A stretch of DNA of 64,000 nucleotides from CANDYO01 sp964627795. Lineage in GTDB: Bacteria; Pseudomonadota; Alphaproteobacteria; Rickettsiales; CANDYO01. The stretch's first letter is position 1; every line of letters begins with the position of its first letter. Positions 44,352 through 53,242 of this stretch are shown piece by piece. A program made the translations under genes and the position numbers. Under the pieces are notes generated by a model that was not told where the DNA came from, did not search any database, and worked only from the letters and a program-made list of their open reading frames with translations. The stretch is taken from NCBI GenBank assembly GCA_964627795.1, contig CAZVLF010000001.1, positions 207,639 to 271,638 on the forward strand, in the 5' to 3' direction.

Positions 44352-45953
44352 TTATGCTTTGAAATAATCGAGTCCATATTTCTCTAAATACTCATTATAA
44401 CTACCCTTGTAATCAATAATTTTTTTAGGTGTTATTGCTATTATTCTAGTGGCAATATTAGAAGCGAAATCTCGATCATGAGTTACCATTATTAAGGTAC
44501 CAGGAAATTTTATAAGAGCATCTTTTAGCGCATCTTTTGCTTCAATATCAAGATGGTTAGTCGGCTCATCTAAAATTAAACAATTCCCTTCTTCAACCAT
44601 AATTTTAGCAAGCAAAAGCCGCGCTCCTTCTCCTCCTGAAAGACTAAGTATATTTTTTAAAGCATCATCTTGCTTAAAGAGAACATGCCCTAATATATTT
44701 CTTAGCTTACTAGTCATTTCATTAGGTAGTTGTTCGCATAGCCAATCAAATGCAGAAATAGAATGGTTAAGTTGTTCGTGGTGATCTTGAGCAAAATAAG
44801 ATTTATGGCATTCAAATCCCCATTCAAAACTTCCTTGATCTGCATTTAATTTTTCTAATAATATTTTTAATAATGTAGATTTACCTACTCCATTAGGCCC
44901 AATTATAACTACCTTATCTCCTCTACTAACTGTAAATTTGACCTTATTAAGAACATGCTTATCACCAAATGATTTAGAAATTTCATTAACATTAAGGACT
45001 AATTTACCTGAAGGTCTTTTTTGGTTAAAATAAAAATTAGGGTTTATTCTGGAGCTCTTAGTCACGTCAGGAAGCTCTATTTTTTCTAATTGTTTTTCTC
45101 TAGATTGGGCTTGTTTTGCTCTTGTTCCGGCTCTAAATTTTTCTATATTAGCGCGCATTATTTCTATTTTCTTTTCTAGGAAAGCAAGTTCTCTTTTCTT
45201 TTGCTCCATTGTTTCTTGTTTTTGAACAACAAACTTATCATAATTTCCGGTATATAAAGTAATTTCTCCATAGTCTATATCAAGGATGTGAGTTGCAAGG
45301 TTATTAACAAAAGCGAGATCATGCGAAATAAATAATAGAGCTCCTTTGAAATTTTCTTTGAGATAATTTTCTAACCAACAAATTGAATTTATATCTAAAT
45401 GGTTAGTTGGTTCATCTAATAAAAGCAAGTCGGGATTATCAAATAAACTTTGAGCTAAAAGAACTCTTAGTTTATAACCACCTGAAAGAACTGATAATGG
45501 CTGATGATGAAATTCTTCTTTTATCCCTAAACCTTCTAATAAGCTAGCTGCAATAGGCTCTGCTTCATATCCACCATTTTCCATAATTATATGTTCTAAG
45601 TCAGCTAAACGATAACCCTCTTGTTCGCTAAATTCTTCTTTGAGTAATATTTGTTCTTTTTCACAGATTGCATCCCAAAGAATTTTATTTCCAGCTATTA
45701 CTGTATTTATTATAGATACATTCTCATATCGGAATTGGTCTTGTTTTAACCATCCAACCCTAGCACGCTTAGCAACATTGATTTCTCCGTTGGAAGGTTC
45801 TTCTTCACCAGCAATAAGTTTAAGGAAGGTTGATTTACCTGCACCATTACCTCCAACTAAGCCAAAACGTTGTCCACTATTAAGATTAAAAGTAACATTT
45901 GCAAAAAGAAGCCTTGCTCCATAAAGGAAGGCTACATCATTAACTGTAAGCAT
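44352..45953 (-). CDS. ABC-F family ATPase (YbiT-like)
   Basis: A soluble protein of 533 residues with two ABC ATPase domains and no membrane segments. Walker A motifs are GGNGAGKST (about 34-42) and GPNGVGKST in the second half; signature motifs are LSGGYKLR and LSGGEGAR; each Walker B is followed by DEPTNHLD. The basic linker between the domains (RAGTRAKQAQSREKQLEK) is the ribosome-contacting P-site tRNA interaction motif region. Overall spacing and the ending TRIIAITPKKIIDYKGSYNEY resemble E. coli YbiT. ABC-F proteins rescue or modulate stalled ribosomes. Confidence 0.9.
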   Translation of the reverse strand: MLTVNDVAFLYGARLLFANVTFNLNSGQRFGLVGGNGAGKSTFLKLIAGEEEPSNGEINVAKRARVGWLKQDQFRYENVSIINTVIAGNKILWDAICEKEQILLKEEFSEQEGYRLADLEHIIMENGGYEAEPIAASLLEGLGIKEEFHHQPLSVLSGGYKLRVLLAQSLFDNPDLLLLDEPTNHLDINSICWLENYLKENFKGALLFISHDLAFVNNLATHILDIDYGEITLYTGNYDKFVVQKQETMEQKKRELAFLEKKIEIMRANIEKFRAGTRAKQAQSREKQLEKIELPDVTKSSRINPNFYFNQKRPSGKLVLNVNEISKSFGDKHVLNKVKFTVSRGDKVVIIGPNGVGKSTLLKILLEKLNADQGSFEWGFECHKSYFAQDHHEQLNHSISAFDWLCEQLPNEMTSKLRNILGHVLFKQDDALKNILSLSGGEGARLLLAKIMVEEGNCLILDEPTNHLDIEAKDALKDALIKFPGTLIMVTHDRDFASNIATRIIAITPKKIIDYKGSYNEYLEKYGLDYFKA

Positions 45954-46006
45954 AAATATAAATTTTAGTTCAAAAGCTAGTATTATAACAATAAATTATA
46001 TAATTA

Positions 46007-46588
46007 CTAGAGCATAACCAAGCAAATTACTAATGGTATTGTCAAGTTATCATCTAATTTTATTTTTTTAGAGAATATTTCAGTAATAGTCGCTAAAACT
46101 ATTGCTAAAATGGTTTTATTTAATTCTAGGTCAAAAAGATAGTAACTAGTTAAATAGTTAAAAATCAAATAAGCTGAAATTGCAAACGCCATTGAACCTT
46201 CTAAAGTCTTGCCAGCAAATTTTATTTTTCCAAATCTTTTACCAATTAGAGCGGCAAAAGAATCACTAACCATAAGCACTGTTAATGCATATATAGCCAC
46301 TTCTTTATCAAAAAAGGCTACAACTAAAGTGGCAGCAATAAGCATATTAGTGGCACCTGTTAGTTTATGTTTTTCTTCATCCCTGATCACCTGCCCTAAT
46401 AATTTATAGATAAAATCATCTACAAATTTTAAATATCTTCTACTAACCTCTATCATTATTGCTAAAATTGTAAGAGGAAATAAGATTTTTAACATTGAAG
46501 CAGTTGTAGCGTTAAGATAAAATATTGGTATCCATAGCGAAGAAAGATGAATGAGCTTCCTTTTAAATTCCTCTTGAATTGACAACAT
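46007..46588 (-). CDS. diacylglycerol/polyprenol kinase-like membrane protein
   Basis: A 193-residue protein with five to six membrane helices. The N-terminal EFKRKLIHLSSLWIPIFYL, the motif DSFAALIGKRFGKIKF, then AGKTLEGSMAFAISAY are typical of the SEC59/DGK1/VTE5 family of CTP-dependent lipid kinases. It probably phosphorylates a polyprenol, phytol or diacylglycerol-like lipid. The substrate is unknown; some annotations label such genes phosphatidate cytidylyltransferase. Confidence 0.8.
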   Translation of the reverse strand: MLSIQEEFKRKLIHLSSLWIPIFYLNATTASMLKILFPLTILAIMIEVSRRYLKFVDDFIYKLLGQVIRDEEKHKLTGATNMLIAATLVVAFFDKEVAIYALTVLMVSDSFAALIGKRFGKIKFAGKTLEGSMAFAISAYLIFNYLTSYYLFDLELNKTILAIVLATITEIFSKKIKLDDNLTIPLVICLVML

Positions 46589-46628
46589 AGATCTTTAAAT
46601 TTCCTAATTTTACAAATTTATTATCTAA

Positions 46629-46657
46629 TTGACTTTATAAGATAACTTACTTAGTAT
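46629..46657 (+). promoter_or_regulatory. candidate sigma-70 promoter of greA
   Basis: TTGACT (46629-46634) and TAGTAT (46652-46657) are spaced by the ideal 17 nt, about 70 nt before the greA ATG. A second isolated TATAAT lies at 46700-46705 without a matching -35. Confidence 0.45.
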
Positions 46658-46726
46658 CAACTTTTAAATAAAAGATAAACTAACATTTAATTTATTTGTT
46701 ATAATATAAGGCAAGCGGGGCTGTGA

Positions 46727-47200
46727 ATGGATAAATTTCCTATAACTGTTGCAGGTTATACAAAATTGCAAGAAGAAATAAAGCATTTAAAAACTGTAGA
46801 AAGACCATCTGTTATTAAAGCTATAGCTGATGCAAGAGACCTGGGAGATTTATCAGAAAATGCTGAATATCATGCAGCAAGAGAAAAACAAGGCTTTATT
46901 GAAGGAAGAATTCTTGATTTAGAAGATAAAAGCGCTAGAGCAGAGATTATTGATCCTAGTAAATTATCTGGTAATAAAGTCAAATTTGGAGCTACAGTTC
47001 ATTTGACAGATGAAGAAACTGATGAAAAATTCATTTACTCTATAGTAAGTGATTATGAAGCAGACATATCTAAAGGATTGATTTCTATTTCTTCCCCTAT
47101 TGCTAGGGGCCTCATAGGCAAAAATGAAGAAGAATCAGCAGAAGTTATAACTCCAAAAGGAGTTAGATATTATGAAATCACTAAGGTAGAATTTAAATAA
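46727..47200 (+). CDS. greA: transcription elongation factor GreA
   Basis: GreA reactivates backtracked RNA polymerase by stimulating transcript cleavage. The 157-residue protein has the N-terminal coiled coil with VIKAIADARDLGDLSENAEYHAAREKQ, holding the tip acidic residues, and the C-terminal globular domain with SPIARGLIGKNEEE. It leads a plus-strand group that includes the DUF3576 lipoprotein, leuS, lptE and holA. Confidence 0.97.
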   Translation: MDKFPITVAGYTKLQEEIKHLKTVERPSVIKAIADARDLGDLSENAEYHAAREKQGFIEGRILDLEDKSARAEIIDPSKLSGNKVKFGATVHLTDEETDEKFIYSIVSDYEADISKGLISISSPIARGLIGKNEEESAEVITPKGVRYYEITKVEFK

Positions 47201-47212
47201 CGGAGATATACG

Positions 47213-47755
47213 ATGTTAAAAAAGTTTTTAAGCTTAGCAATTTTAATTGTTTTATCAGCTTGTAATCCAACTATTGAAAGAAGTTATAATGACTATCATC
47301 CTCAAGTTGGTGACGATTTAAGAACCAGTAAAATGGACAGTATTATTACTAAAAGCAGTGAACCTATTGTCATATTTTCTAATAAAAAACAAAATGCAAC
47401 AAGCGATTCTGCTTCAGGAATGGCTGGCAGCTATCTTTGGAAAGCAGCTTTAGAGAGCATTGCTTTTATGCCTTTAATTTCAAGTGATTCAAATGGAGGC
47501 GCAATTATAACAGATTGGTATTGTGATCCAGCTACACCAAATGAACAATATAAATTTAATATTTTTATCCTTAATTCTGAAATTCAAATTGGTTCAGTAA
47601 AAGTTACAGCTTTTAAGCAAATTAAATCTGGAAATCACTGGCAAACTGTTGCTGTAAGCAAAGATTTGGCTCGCAATGTAGAAGATAATATCTTAAAAAA
47701 AGCAATAGCTTTAAGAGCTAAAGCTGAAGATGCGAAAGAATCTAAGAAAAAATAA
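47213..47755 (+). CDS. DUF3576 family lipoprotein
   Basis: A 180-residue protein with a lipoprotein signal (lipobox VLSAC, about C17). The body includes YLWKAALESIAFMPLISSDSNGG and IITDWYC, which fit the alphaproteobacterial DUF3576 family, commonly found directly before leuS. No function is known; probably an outer-membrane lipoprotein. GGAG lies 8 nt before the ATG. It ends just before the leuS start. Confidence 0.85.
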   Translation: MLKKFLSLAILIVLSACNPTIERSYNDYHPQVGDDLRTSKMDSIITKSSEPIVIFSNKKQNATSDSASGMAGSYLWKAALESIAFMPLISSDSNGGAIITDWYCDPATPNEQYKFNIFILNSEIQIGSVKVTAFKQIKSGNHWQTVAVSKDLARNVEDNILKKAIALRAKAEDAKESKKK

Positions 47756-47759
47756 GATC

Positions 47760-50255
47760 ATGGAATATAACCATCAGCTAATTGAAAAAAAATGGCAAAA
47801 TATTTGGGAAGAAAAAGGAACTTTTACTACAAATATTGATAATAACAACCCTAAATATTATGTTCTTGAAATGCTCCCATACCCGTCTGGAAAACTTCAT
47901 ATGGGACATGTTAGAAACTATTCTATTGGCGACGCATTAGCAAGATTTAAAAAAGCCCAAGGATATAATGTTTTACACCCAATGGGTTGGGATGCTTTTG
48001 GTCTTCCAGCAGAAAATGCAGCCATTGAAAATGGATCACATCCTTTAGAATGGACTATTGAAAATATCAATAATATGAAAAGAGAACTAAAATCTCTAGG
48101 CTTTTCATATGATTGGAGCAGAGAAATAAATACTTGTTTACCAGAATATTATAAACATGAACAAGAAATATTCTTAGATTTCCTTAACAAAGGCATAGCT
48201 TACCAAAAAGAATCTTTTGTAAATTGGGACCCAGTTGATAATACCGTCCTTGCTAATGAGCAAGTTGTAGATGGAAGGGGTTGGCGTTCTGGAGCTATTG
48301 TTGAGAAAAAGAAGCTGAAACAATGGTTTTTGAAAATAAGTGACTTTGCTGATGAACTATTGCCAAGTATTGCTGGATTAAAAAATTGGCCTGAAGCTGT
48401 AAGATCTATTCAGGAAAAATGGATTGGTAAATCCCAAGGTGCATTGGTAAAATTTAAGGTTGAAAATAGTGACAATTATTTAGAAGTTTTTACAACTAGA
48501 GCTGATACTTTATTTGGAGCAAGCTTTATTGTTATTTCAGCTCATCATCCTTTGGTTGAAACATTATCTTCTACTTCGGAATTAAAAGCATTTTTAGATG
48601 AATGTGAAAAAATGGGAACCGCTGAAGAAGTTATTGAAAAAGCCGAAAAGAAAGGATTCTTAACTCACCTAAAAGTATTACACCCCTTTACTGGTAAATT
48701 AATACCGGTTTATATAGCTAATTATGTGCTAATGGAATACGGAACAGGCGTTGTTTTTGGTTGTCCTGCTCATGATGCTAGAGACCATGAATTTGCTAAG
48801 AAATATAATCTTCCTATTATGCCTGTGGTTAAAAGCCCTAATGACTGGAACTATCAAGAAGAAGCTTATACTGGTGATGGAATAATATTTAATTCTGATT
48901 TCCTTAATGGTTTATCTATTGGAGAAGCTAAGAAAACTTCTACAAGCAAATTGGTTGAACTGGGCTTAGGCAATAAAACAACGACCTATCGTTTACGTGA
49001 TTGGGGAATTTCACGCCAAAGATATTGGGGCTGCCCTATACCTATAATTTATTGTGATGATTGTGGGGTTGTTCCTGTTAATAAAAGTGATTTACCTGTT
49101 ATTTTGCCAAATGACATTGAGTTTTTAGGCTCAGGAAACCCTCTTGATAATCATCCGACGTGGAAACATGTAAAATGTCCCCAATGTGGAGAAGATAGTA
49201 TAAGAGAAACTGATACCTTTGATACATTTTTTGAATCTTCTTGGTATTTCATGCGCTATTGTTCTCCTAATAATTTAAATAATTTTGCTGATACAAACGA
49301 ATTATCTTATTGGTTACCAGTTGATCAATATATTGGTGGAATTGAACATGCAGCTATGCATTTGCTTTATGCTAGGTTTTTTACAAAAGCTCTAAAAAAA
49401 TGTGGAAAATTAGTGTTTGATGAACCTTTTGATGCTCTCCTTACTCAAGGAATGATCTTACATGCTACTTATAAAGATAAAGACGGAAAATGGCTTTATC
49501 CTGAGGAAGCTCTTGCTAAAAAAGATTATATTTTAGGCAGAGTTGAAAAAATGAGTAAGTCCAAGAAAAATACAATTAATCCTGGAGAAATTATATCTAA
49601 ATATGGTTCTGACACAGCAAGATTATTTGTATTATCTGATAGCCCTCCAGAAAAAGATCTTGAATGGACAGATGCGGGCGTTGAAGGAGCATATAAATTT
49701 TTAAATAGACTATGGCGATATGCTATTGAAATCAAAGATTTATTGCATAAGGATATGAGCTTTAGCAAACAACATGATAAGGTTAGAAGACAAATACATA
49801 AAAAGCTAGATTATATTACCACTAATTATTCAAGCTTATCTTTTAACGTTGTTATTGCCGGAATAAGAGAATTATGTAATATTTTATTTTCAATTCCTAA
49901 AAATGAAGATAATGTTCCTCTTCTTAAAGAAGGAATTGAAATTTGCTTAAAAGTACTTTTTCCGATCACTCCTCATGTTTGTGAAGAATTATGGAAAATA
50001 CTTGGAAATGACGTTAGTTTATCTGATCTATCTTGGCCAAAACCAATCGAAGAGTTGCTTATTGATGACGTAGTTACAATTGCAGTTCAAGTCTCTGGTA
50101 AGCTTAGAGCCACTATAGAAGTGCCACTAAATATTTCTAAAGAGCAGCTTGAAAAACAAGCACTTTCATTGCCTAGCATCCAAAAATACATTGAAAATGC
50201 TGAAGTTAAAAAAATAATAGTGGTTCCAGGAAAGATAATTAATATTGTAGTTTAA
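47760..50255 (+). CDS. leuS: leucyl-tRNA synthetase
   Basis: LeuRS charges tRNA-Leu. The 831-residue protein has the HIGH-like motif in GKLHMGHVRNYSIGD, an editing domain (TTRADTLFGASF and YGTGVVFGCPAHDARD), a zinc-like CPQCGEDS segment and KMSKSKKN. The ATG at 47760, four bases after the preceding stop codon, gives the expected N-terminus (MEYNHQLIEKKWQNIW); an earlier in-frame start at 47730 would overlap the lipoprotein gene. Confidence 0.96.
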   Translation: MEYNHQLIEKKWQNIWEEKGTFTTNIDNNNPKYYVLEMLPYPSGKLHMGHVRNYSIGDALARFKKAQGYNVLHPMGWDAFGLPAENAAIENGSHPLEWTIENINNMKRELKSLGFSYDWSREINTCLPEYYKHEQEIFLDFLNKGIAYQKESFVNWDPVDNTVLANEQVVDGRGWRSGAIVEKKKLKQWFLKISDFADELLPSIAGLKNWPEAVRSIQEKWIGKSQGALVKFKVENSDNYLEVFTTRADTLFGASFIVISAHHPLVETLSSTSELKAFLDECEKMGTAEEVIEKAEKKGFLTHLKVLHPFTGKLIPVYIANYVLMEYGTGVVFGCPAHDARDHEFAKKYNLPIMPVVKSPNDWNYQEEAYTGDGIIFNSDFLNGLSIGEAKKTSTSKLVELGLGNKTTTYRLRDWGISRQRYWGCPIPIIYCDDCGVVPVNKSDLPVILPNDIEFLGSGNPLDNHPTWKHVKCPQCGEDSIRETDTFDTFFESSWYFMRYCSPNNLNNFADTNELSYWLPVDQYIGGIEHAAMHLLYARFFTKALKKCGKLVFDEPFDALLTQGMILHATYKDKDGKWLYPEEALAKKDYILGRVEKMSKSKKNTINPGEIISKYGSDTARLFVLSDSPPEKDLEWTDAGVEGAYKFLNRLWRYAIEIKDLLHKDMSFSKQHDKVRRQIHKKLDYITTNYSSLSFNVVIAGIRELCNILFSIPKNEDNVPLLKEGIEICLKVLFPITPHVCEELWKILGNDVSLSDLSWPKPIEELLIDDVVTIAVQVSGKLRATIEVPLNISKEQLEKQALSLPSIQKYIENAEVKKIIVVPGKIINIVV

Positions 50256-50282
50256 TTCCTTATATTTTAAAGGTGGATTGTA

Positions 50283-50765
50283 ATGCGCTTTCTATTAATA
50301 ACACTTATATTTTTCCTTAACTCTTGTGGGTTCAAACCCATGTTGGCTAAAAATTCCGAGCATGAATTTGCAATGAATTATGTCAAAATAGGTAAAGTTG
50401 AAAGTGAAGATAGTATAAAAGTTGAACGTCTATTAGAAGAAGTTCTTGACCTTAATAATGCCTCAAAATATCTCTATCAACTAGATGTAAAAGTAAGTTC
50501 ATTTACTGAATCCCAATCAATACAAAAAAGTGGTACTACTTCACGATATAGAGTAAGAACAACTTTAGAATATAAGTTAGTTAATATTGAAACAAACCAA
50601 AAAGTTGATGATGGAAAAATTTCTCTTTACGGAAGTTATAATGTGGCATATTCTGATTTTATAAACTTTATGTCTGATAGATATACCAATGAAACTATGC
50701 TTAAAGAAATATGCATAGAGCTAAAAAATAGAATTGCATTAGTAATTAATTCTAAGAAGAATTAA
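50283..50765 (+). CDS. lptE: LPS-assembly lipoprotein LptE
   Basis: LptE is the outer-membrane lipoprotein plug of the LptD channel that places LPS at the surface. This 160-residue protein has a lipobox LNSCGF (about C15), and the SCGFKPM start is typical of LptE. Sequence is otherwise poorly conserved, but position between leuS and holA is the conserved alphaproteobacterial order. AAGGTGG lies 6 nt upstream. It implies that this organism has LPS or a related glycolipid. Confidence 0.85.
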   Translation: MRFLLITLIFFLNSCGFKPMLAKNSEHEFAMNYVKIGKVESEDSIKVERLLEEVLDLNNASKYLYQLDVKVSSFTESQSIQKSGTTSRYRVRTTLEYKLVNIETNQKVDDGKISLYGSYNVAYSDFINFMSDRYTNETMLKEICIELKNRIALVINSKKN

Positions 50766-50767
50766 AA

Positions 50768-51772
50768 GTGAAGTTACCAACAAAAGATATTGATAATTTT
50801 ATTTCAAACCTACCAGTAACCGTAAAAGCCTTATTAGTTTACGGCCCTGATCAAGGGTTAGTTGAAGCAAGAGCGAAAAAAATAAAAAAGAATTTTCATC
50901 TTGCTGCTAGTTTTAATTATGAACAAATAAAAAACAACCCTAGCTTATGTAAAGACGCTTTAAATAGTTTAGATCTTTTTGGACAAGATAACCATAAAAA
51001 CAAACTTATAACCATAGAATGTGCTGGTGCTAGCATTTCAGAACCTATTTCAAATCTGATTCAAAAAGGCTCTTTTAACGGTTTGATCTTGTTTATTGCT
51101 GGAGATTTAGGCACTGATTCAAATTTAAGAAAATTATTTGAAAAAAATATAGACTTTATTTTTCCTATTCCCTGTTATGTTGAAGACCAGCATATGATTG
51201 CAAAGATAATATTTTCTTATTTTAAAGAAAATTCTATCACCAGTGAACCAGGGTTAGTTGAAGAGCTCAGTAAATATATACCACGTGGAAATCACGCTTT
51301 AATTTTAAAAGAAATTGAGAAAATTTGTTTATTTCTCGGTGATAAAAAACAACTCAACAGAATTGATATTATTGGCTTTTTAGATGAACAAGATGAAGTA
51401 AGTTTTGATAAATTTTGTTATAGTGTTTCGCTTAAAAAAGCTAATAATGTTAAGCCCTTGCTTATAAAACTTCAAAATGAAGGACATAACTTAGTTTCCA
51501 TTATCAGATTTTTATCCAAACATATTTATAGGTTATATCAAGTTAAATCTTTAATAGTTAACGGGCAAAATGAATATAATGCTATAAATACTCTCCAACC
51601 TCCTGTGTTTTTTAAGCAAACAAATGATTTCAGTCAAAGTTTAAAATTATGGGGTATTAAAGAATTAATTGCCTTTCTCGATAAACTAACTAAACTTGAA
51701 TTGGTTGCGAAACAATCTCCTCATCTTGCTCAATTAGAGGTAGAACGAGCAATAATTAATATTATAACGTAG
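50768..51772 (+). CDS. holA: DNA polymerase III delta subunit
   Basis: HolA is the clamp-loader subunit that opens the beta clamp. The 334-residue protein starts with a GTG two bases after the lptE stop. KALLVYGPDQGLVEARAKKI is the typical N-terminal P-loop-like strand, followed by the AAA+ and collar domains (NLVSIIRFLSKHIYRL near 240). The degenerate nucleotide-binding site is normal for this subunit. Confidence 0.92.
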   Translation: MKLPTKDIDNFISNLPVTVKALLVYGPDQGLVEARAKKIKKNFHLAASFNYEQIKNNPSLCKDALNSLDLFGQDNHKNKLITIECAGASISEPISNLIQKGSFNGLILFIAGDLGTDSNLRKLFEKNIDFIFPIPCYVEDQHMIAKIIFSYFKENSITSEPGLVEELSKYIPRGNHALILKEIEKICLFLGDKKQLNRIDIIGFLDEQDEVSFDKFCYSVSLKKANNVKPLLIKLQNEGHNLVSIIRFLSKHIYRLYQVKSLIVNGQNEYNAINTLQPPVFFKQTNDFSQSLKLWGIKELIAFLDKLTKLELVAKQSPHLAQLEVERAIINIIT

Positions 51773-51781
51773 GATAAACTT

Positions 51782-53242
51782 ATGTCATCAATGCTAATTA
51801 TCCAAATACTTACTCCTTTATTAGGAGGAATATCATGCTTACTTATTGATAAAAGATTTACTTGGGCTTTTGCAAGCATAGTTTCACTTATTAATTTCCT
51901 AATGTCCATTTTTCTTTTAAAATTTGCCCTATCATTTGAACCTGTTTATTACCATGTTGGCGATTGGGGAAGAGAAATAGGAATTGAATATAAACTTGAT
52001 AAACTAAATTCTTTTTTCATATTTTTAGTTAACTTTTTTAACTTAGTAAATATAGTTGCCTTAAGGAGCTACTTTGAGAAAGAAGTAGACTCATTAAAAA
52101 CTCCTTTCTTTTTTGCTTTACTTCTTTTAGCTACTACAGGATTTATTGGAATTGCAATCTCTAATGATATATTTAATATATATGTACTTTTAGAAGTTAG
52201 CTCAATATCTAGCTATGCTCTTGTTGCAGCACAGAAAAGCAAAGAATCCAAAAAAGCTGGTTTTGATTATTTAGTTTTTGGAACAATTGGCTCCACTTTC
52301 ATATTATTTGGAATTGGATTTATTTATTCATTAGTTGGAAGCCTAAATCTCAGCATAATTGCAACTCAAGCGCAAAATATTGTTGAATATAGATCTGGTT
52401 TAGCTGCTATTATTTTAATATTATTTGGTATATTGATGAAAGTTGGCTTATTTCCATTAAGCAAATGGCTGGTAGATATTTATCAAAATTCTCCTTCTTT
52501 TATTGCATCATTTTTATCTTCATGTTCAAATAAAGTTGGCATTTACCTTTTAATAAAGTTTTATTTTGAAGTTTTTAAACTAAACAGGTTTAATTTTGAA
52601 TATTTAACTATCATACTTCTTTCCACAGCAATATTTGCCATATTTAGCTGTTCTATTCTTGCAATGAAGCAAACAAATATAAAAAGATTTCTTGCATATT
52701 CAAGTTTAAGCCAAATTGGCTTAATTACTCTTGCAGTTGCCTTATCCAGTAAAACTTCTTTATCTGGAACTATTATTTACTGCTTATCTCACTCATTAGA
52801 AAAAGTTTCTCTCTTCCTAGCTGCAGGGCTTTTGCCAAGCTTATATTTTAAAACATTTGAATTTTCTAGTTTAAAAGGTTTGGTTAGAGAACATAAATGG
52901 CTTGGAATAATTTTAATTATAAATCTTCTCTCTACTATAGGGTTTCCCCTTACGTTTGGATTTGTTGGCAAGTGGGAAATTTTCAAAGCTTCTTTAGCAA
53001 GTGATATATGGTATATAATGATAGTAGCGGTTGCTGTTATATTCACAATTACCTATGTATTTAAATTTATTGAAGTTATTATTTTTCATGAGAATGAAAG
53101 TAACCAAATATCTTTATCAACCAATAAATCTTTTTGCTTATGGATTTTAACCATCCTTGCTGGGTTAAATTTATTGCTGGGAGTTAAGCATCAATTTATC
53201 ATCAATTTTGCTCAACAATTAGCTGAATCTATATTAAAATGA
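51782..53242 (+). CDS. MnhD/NuoN-like proton antiporter subunit, first copy
   Basis: A 486-residue polytopic protein (about 14 helices) of the proton-conducting membrane transporter family shared by Mrp antiporter subunit D and complex I subunits NuoL/M/N. Diagnostic elements are NIYVLLEVSSISSYALVA near 135, LFGILMKVGLFPLSKWLVDIYQNSP near 225, and LAYSSLSQIGLI near 325. The sequence resembles Mrp subunit D more than NuoN. AGGA lies before the ATG and the stop overlaps the next start (ATGA). No subunits A, B, C, E, F or G are adjacent. Confidence 0.85.
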   Translation: MSSMLIIQILTPLLGGISCLLIDKRFTWAFASIVSLINFLMSIFLLKFALSFEPVYYHVGDWGREIGIEYKLDKLNSFFIFLVNFFNLVNIVALRSYFEKEVDSLKTPFFFALLLLATTGFIGIAISNDIFNIYVLLEVSSISSYALVAAQKSKESKKAGFDYLVFGTIGSTFILFGIGFIYSLVGSLNLSIIATQAQNIVEYRSGLAAIILILFGILMKVGLFPLSKWLVDIYQNSPSFIASFLSSCSNKVGIYLLIKFYFEVFKLNRFNFEYLTIILLSTAIFAIFSCSILAMKQTNIKRFLAYSSLSQIGLITLAVALSSKTSLSGTIIYCLSHSLEKVSLFLAAGLLPSLYFKTFEFSSLKGLVREHKWLGIILIINLLSTIGFPLTFGFVGKWEIFKASLASDIWYIMIVAVAVIFTITYVFKFIEVIIFHENESNQISLSTNKSFCLWILTILAGLNLLLGVKHQFIINFAQQLAESILK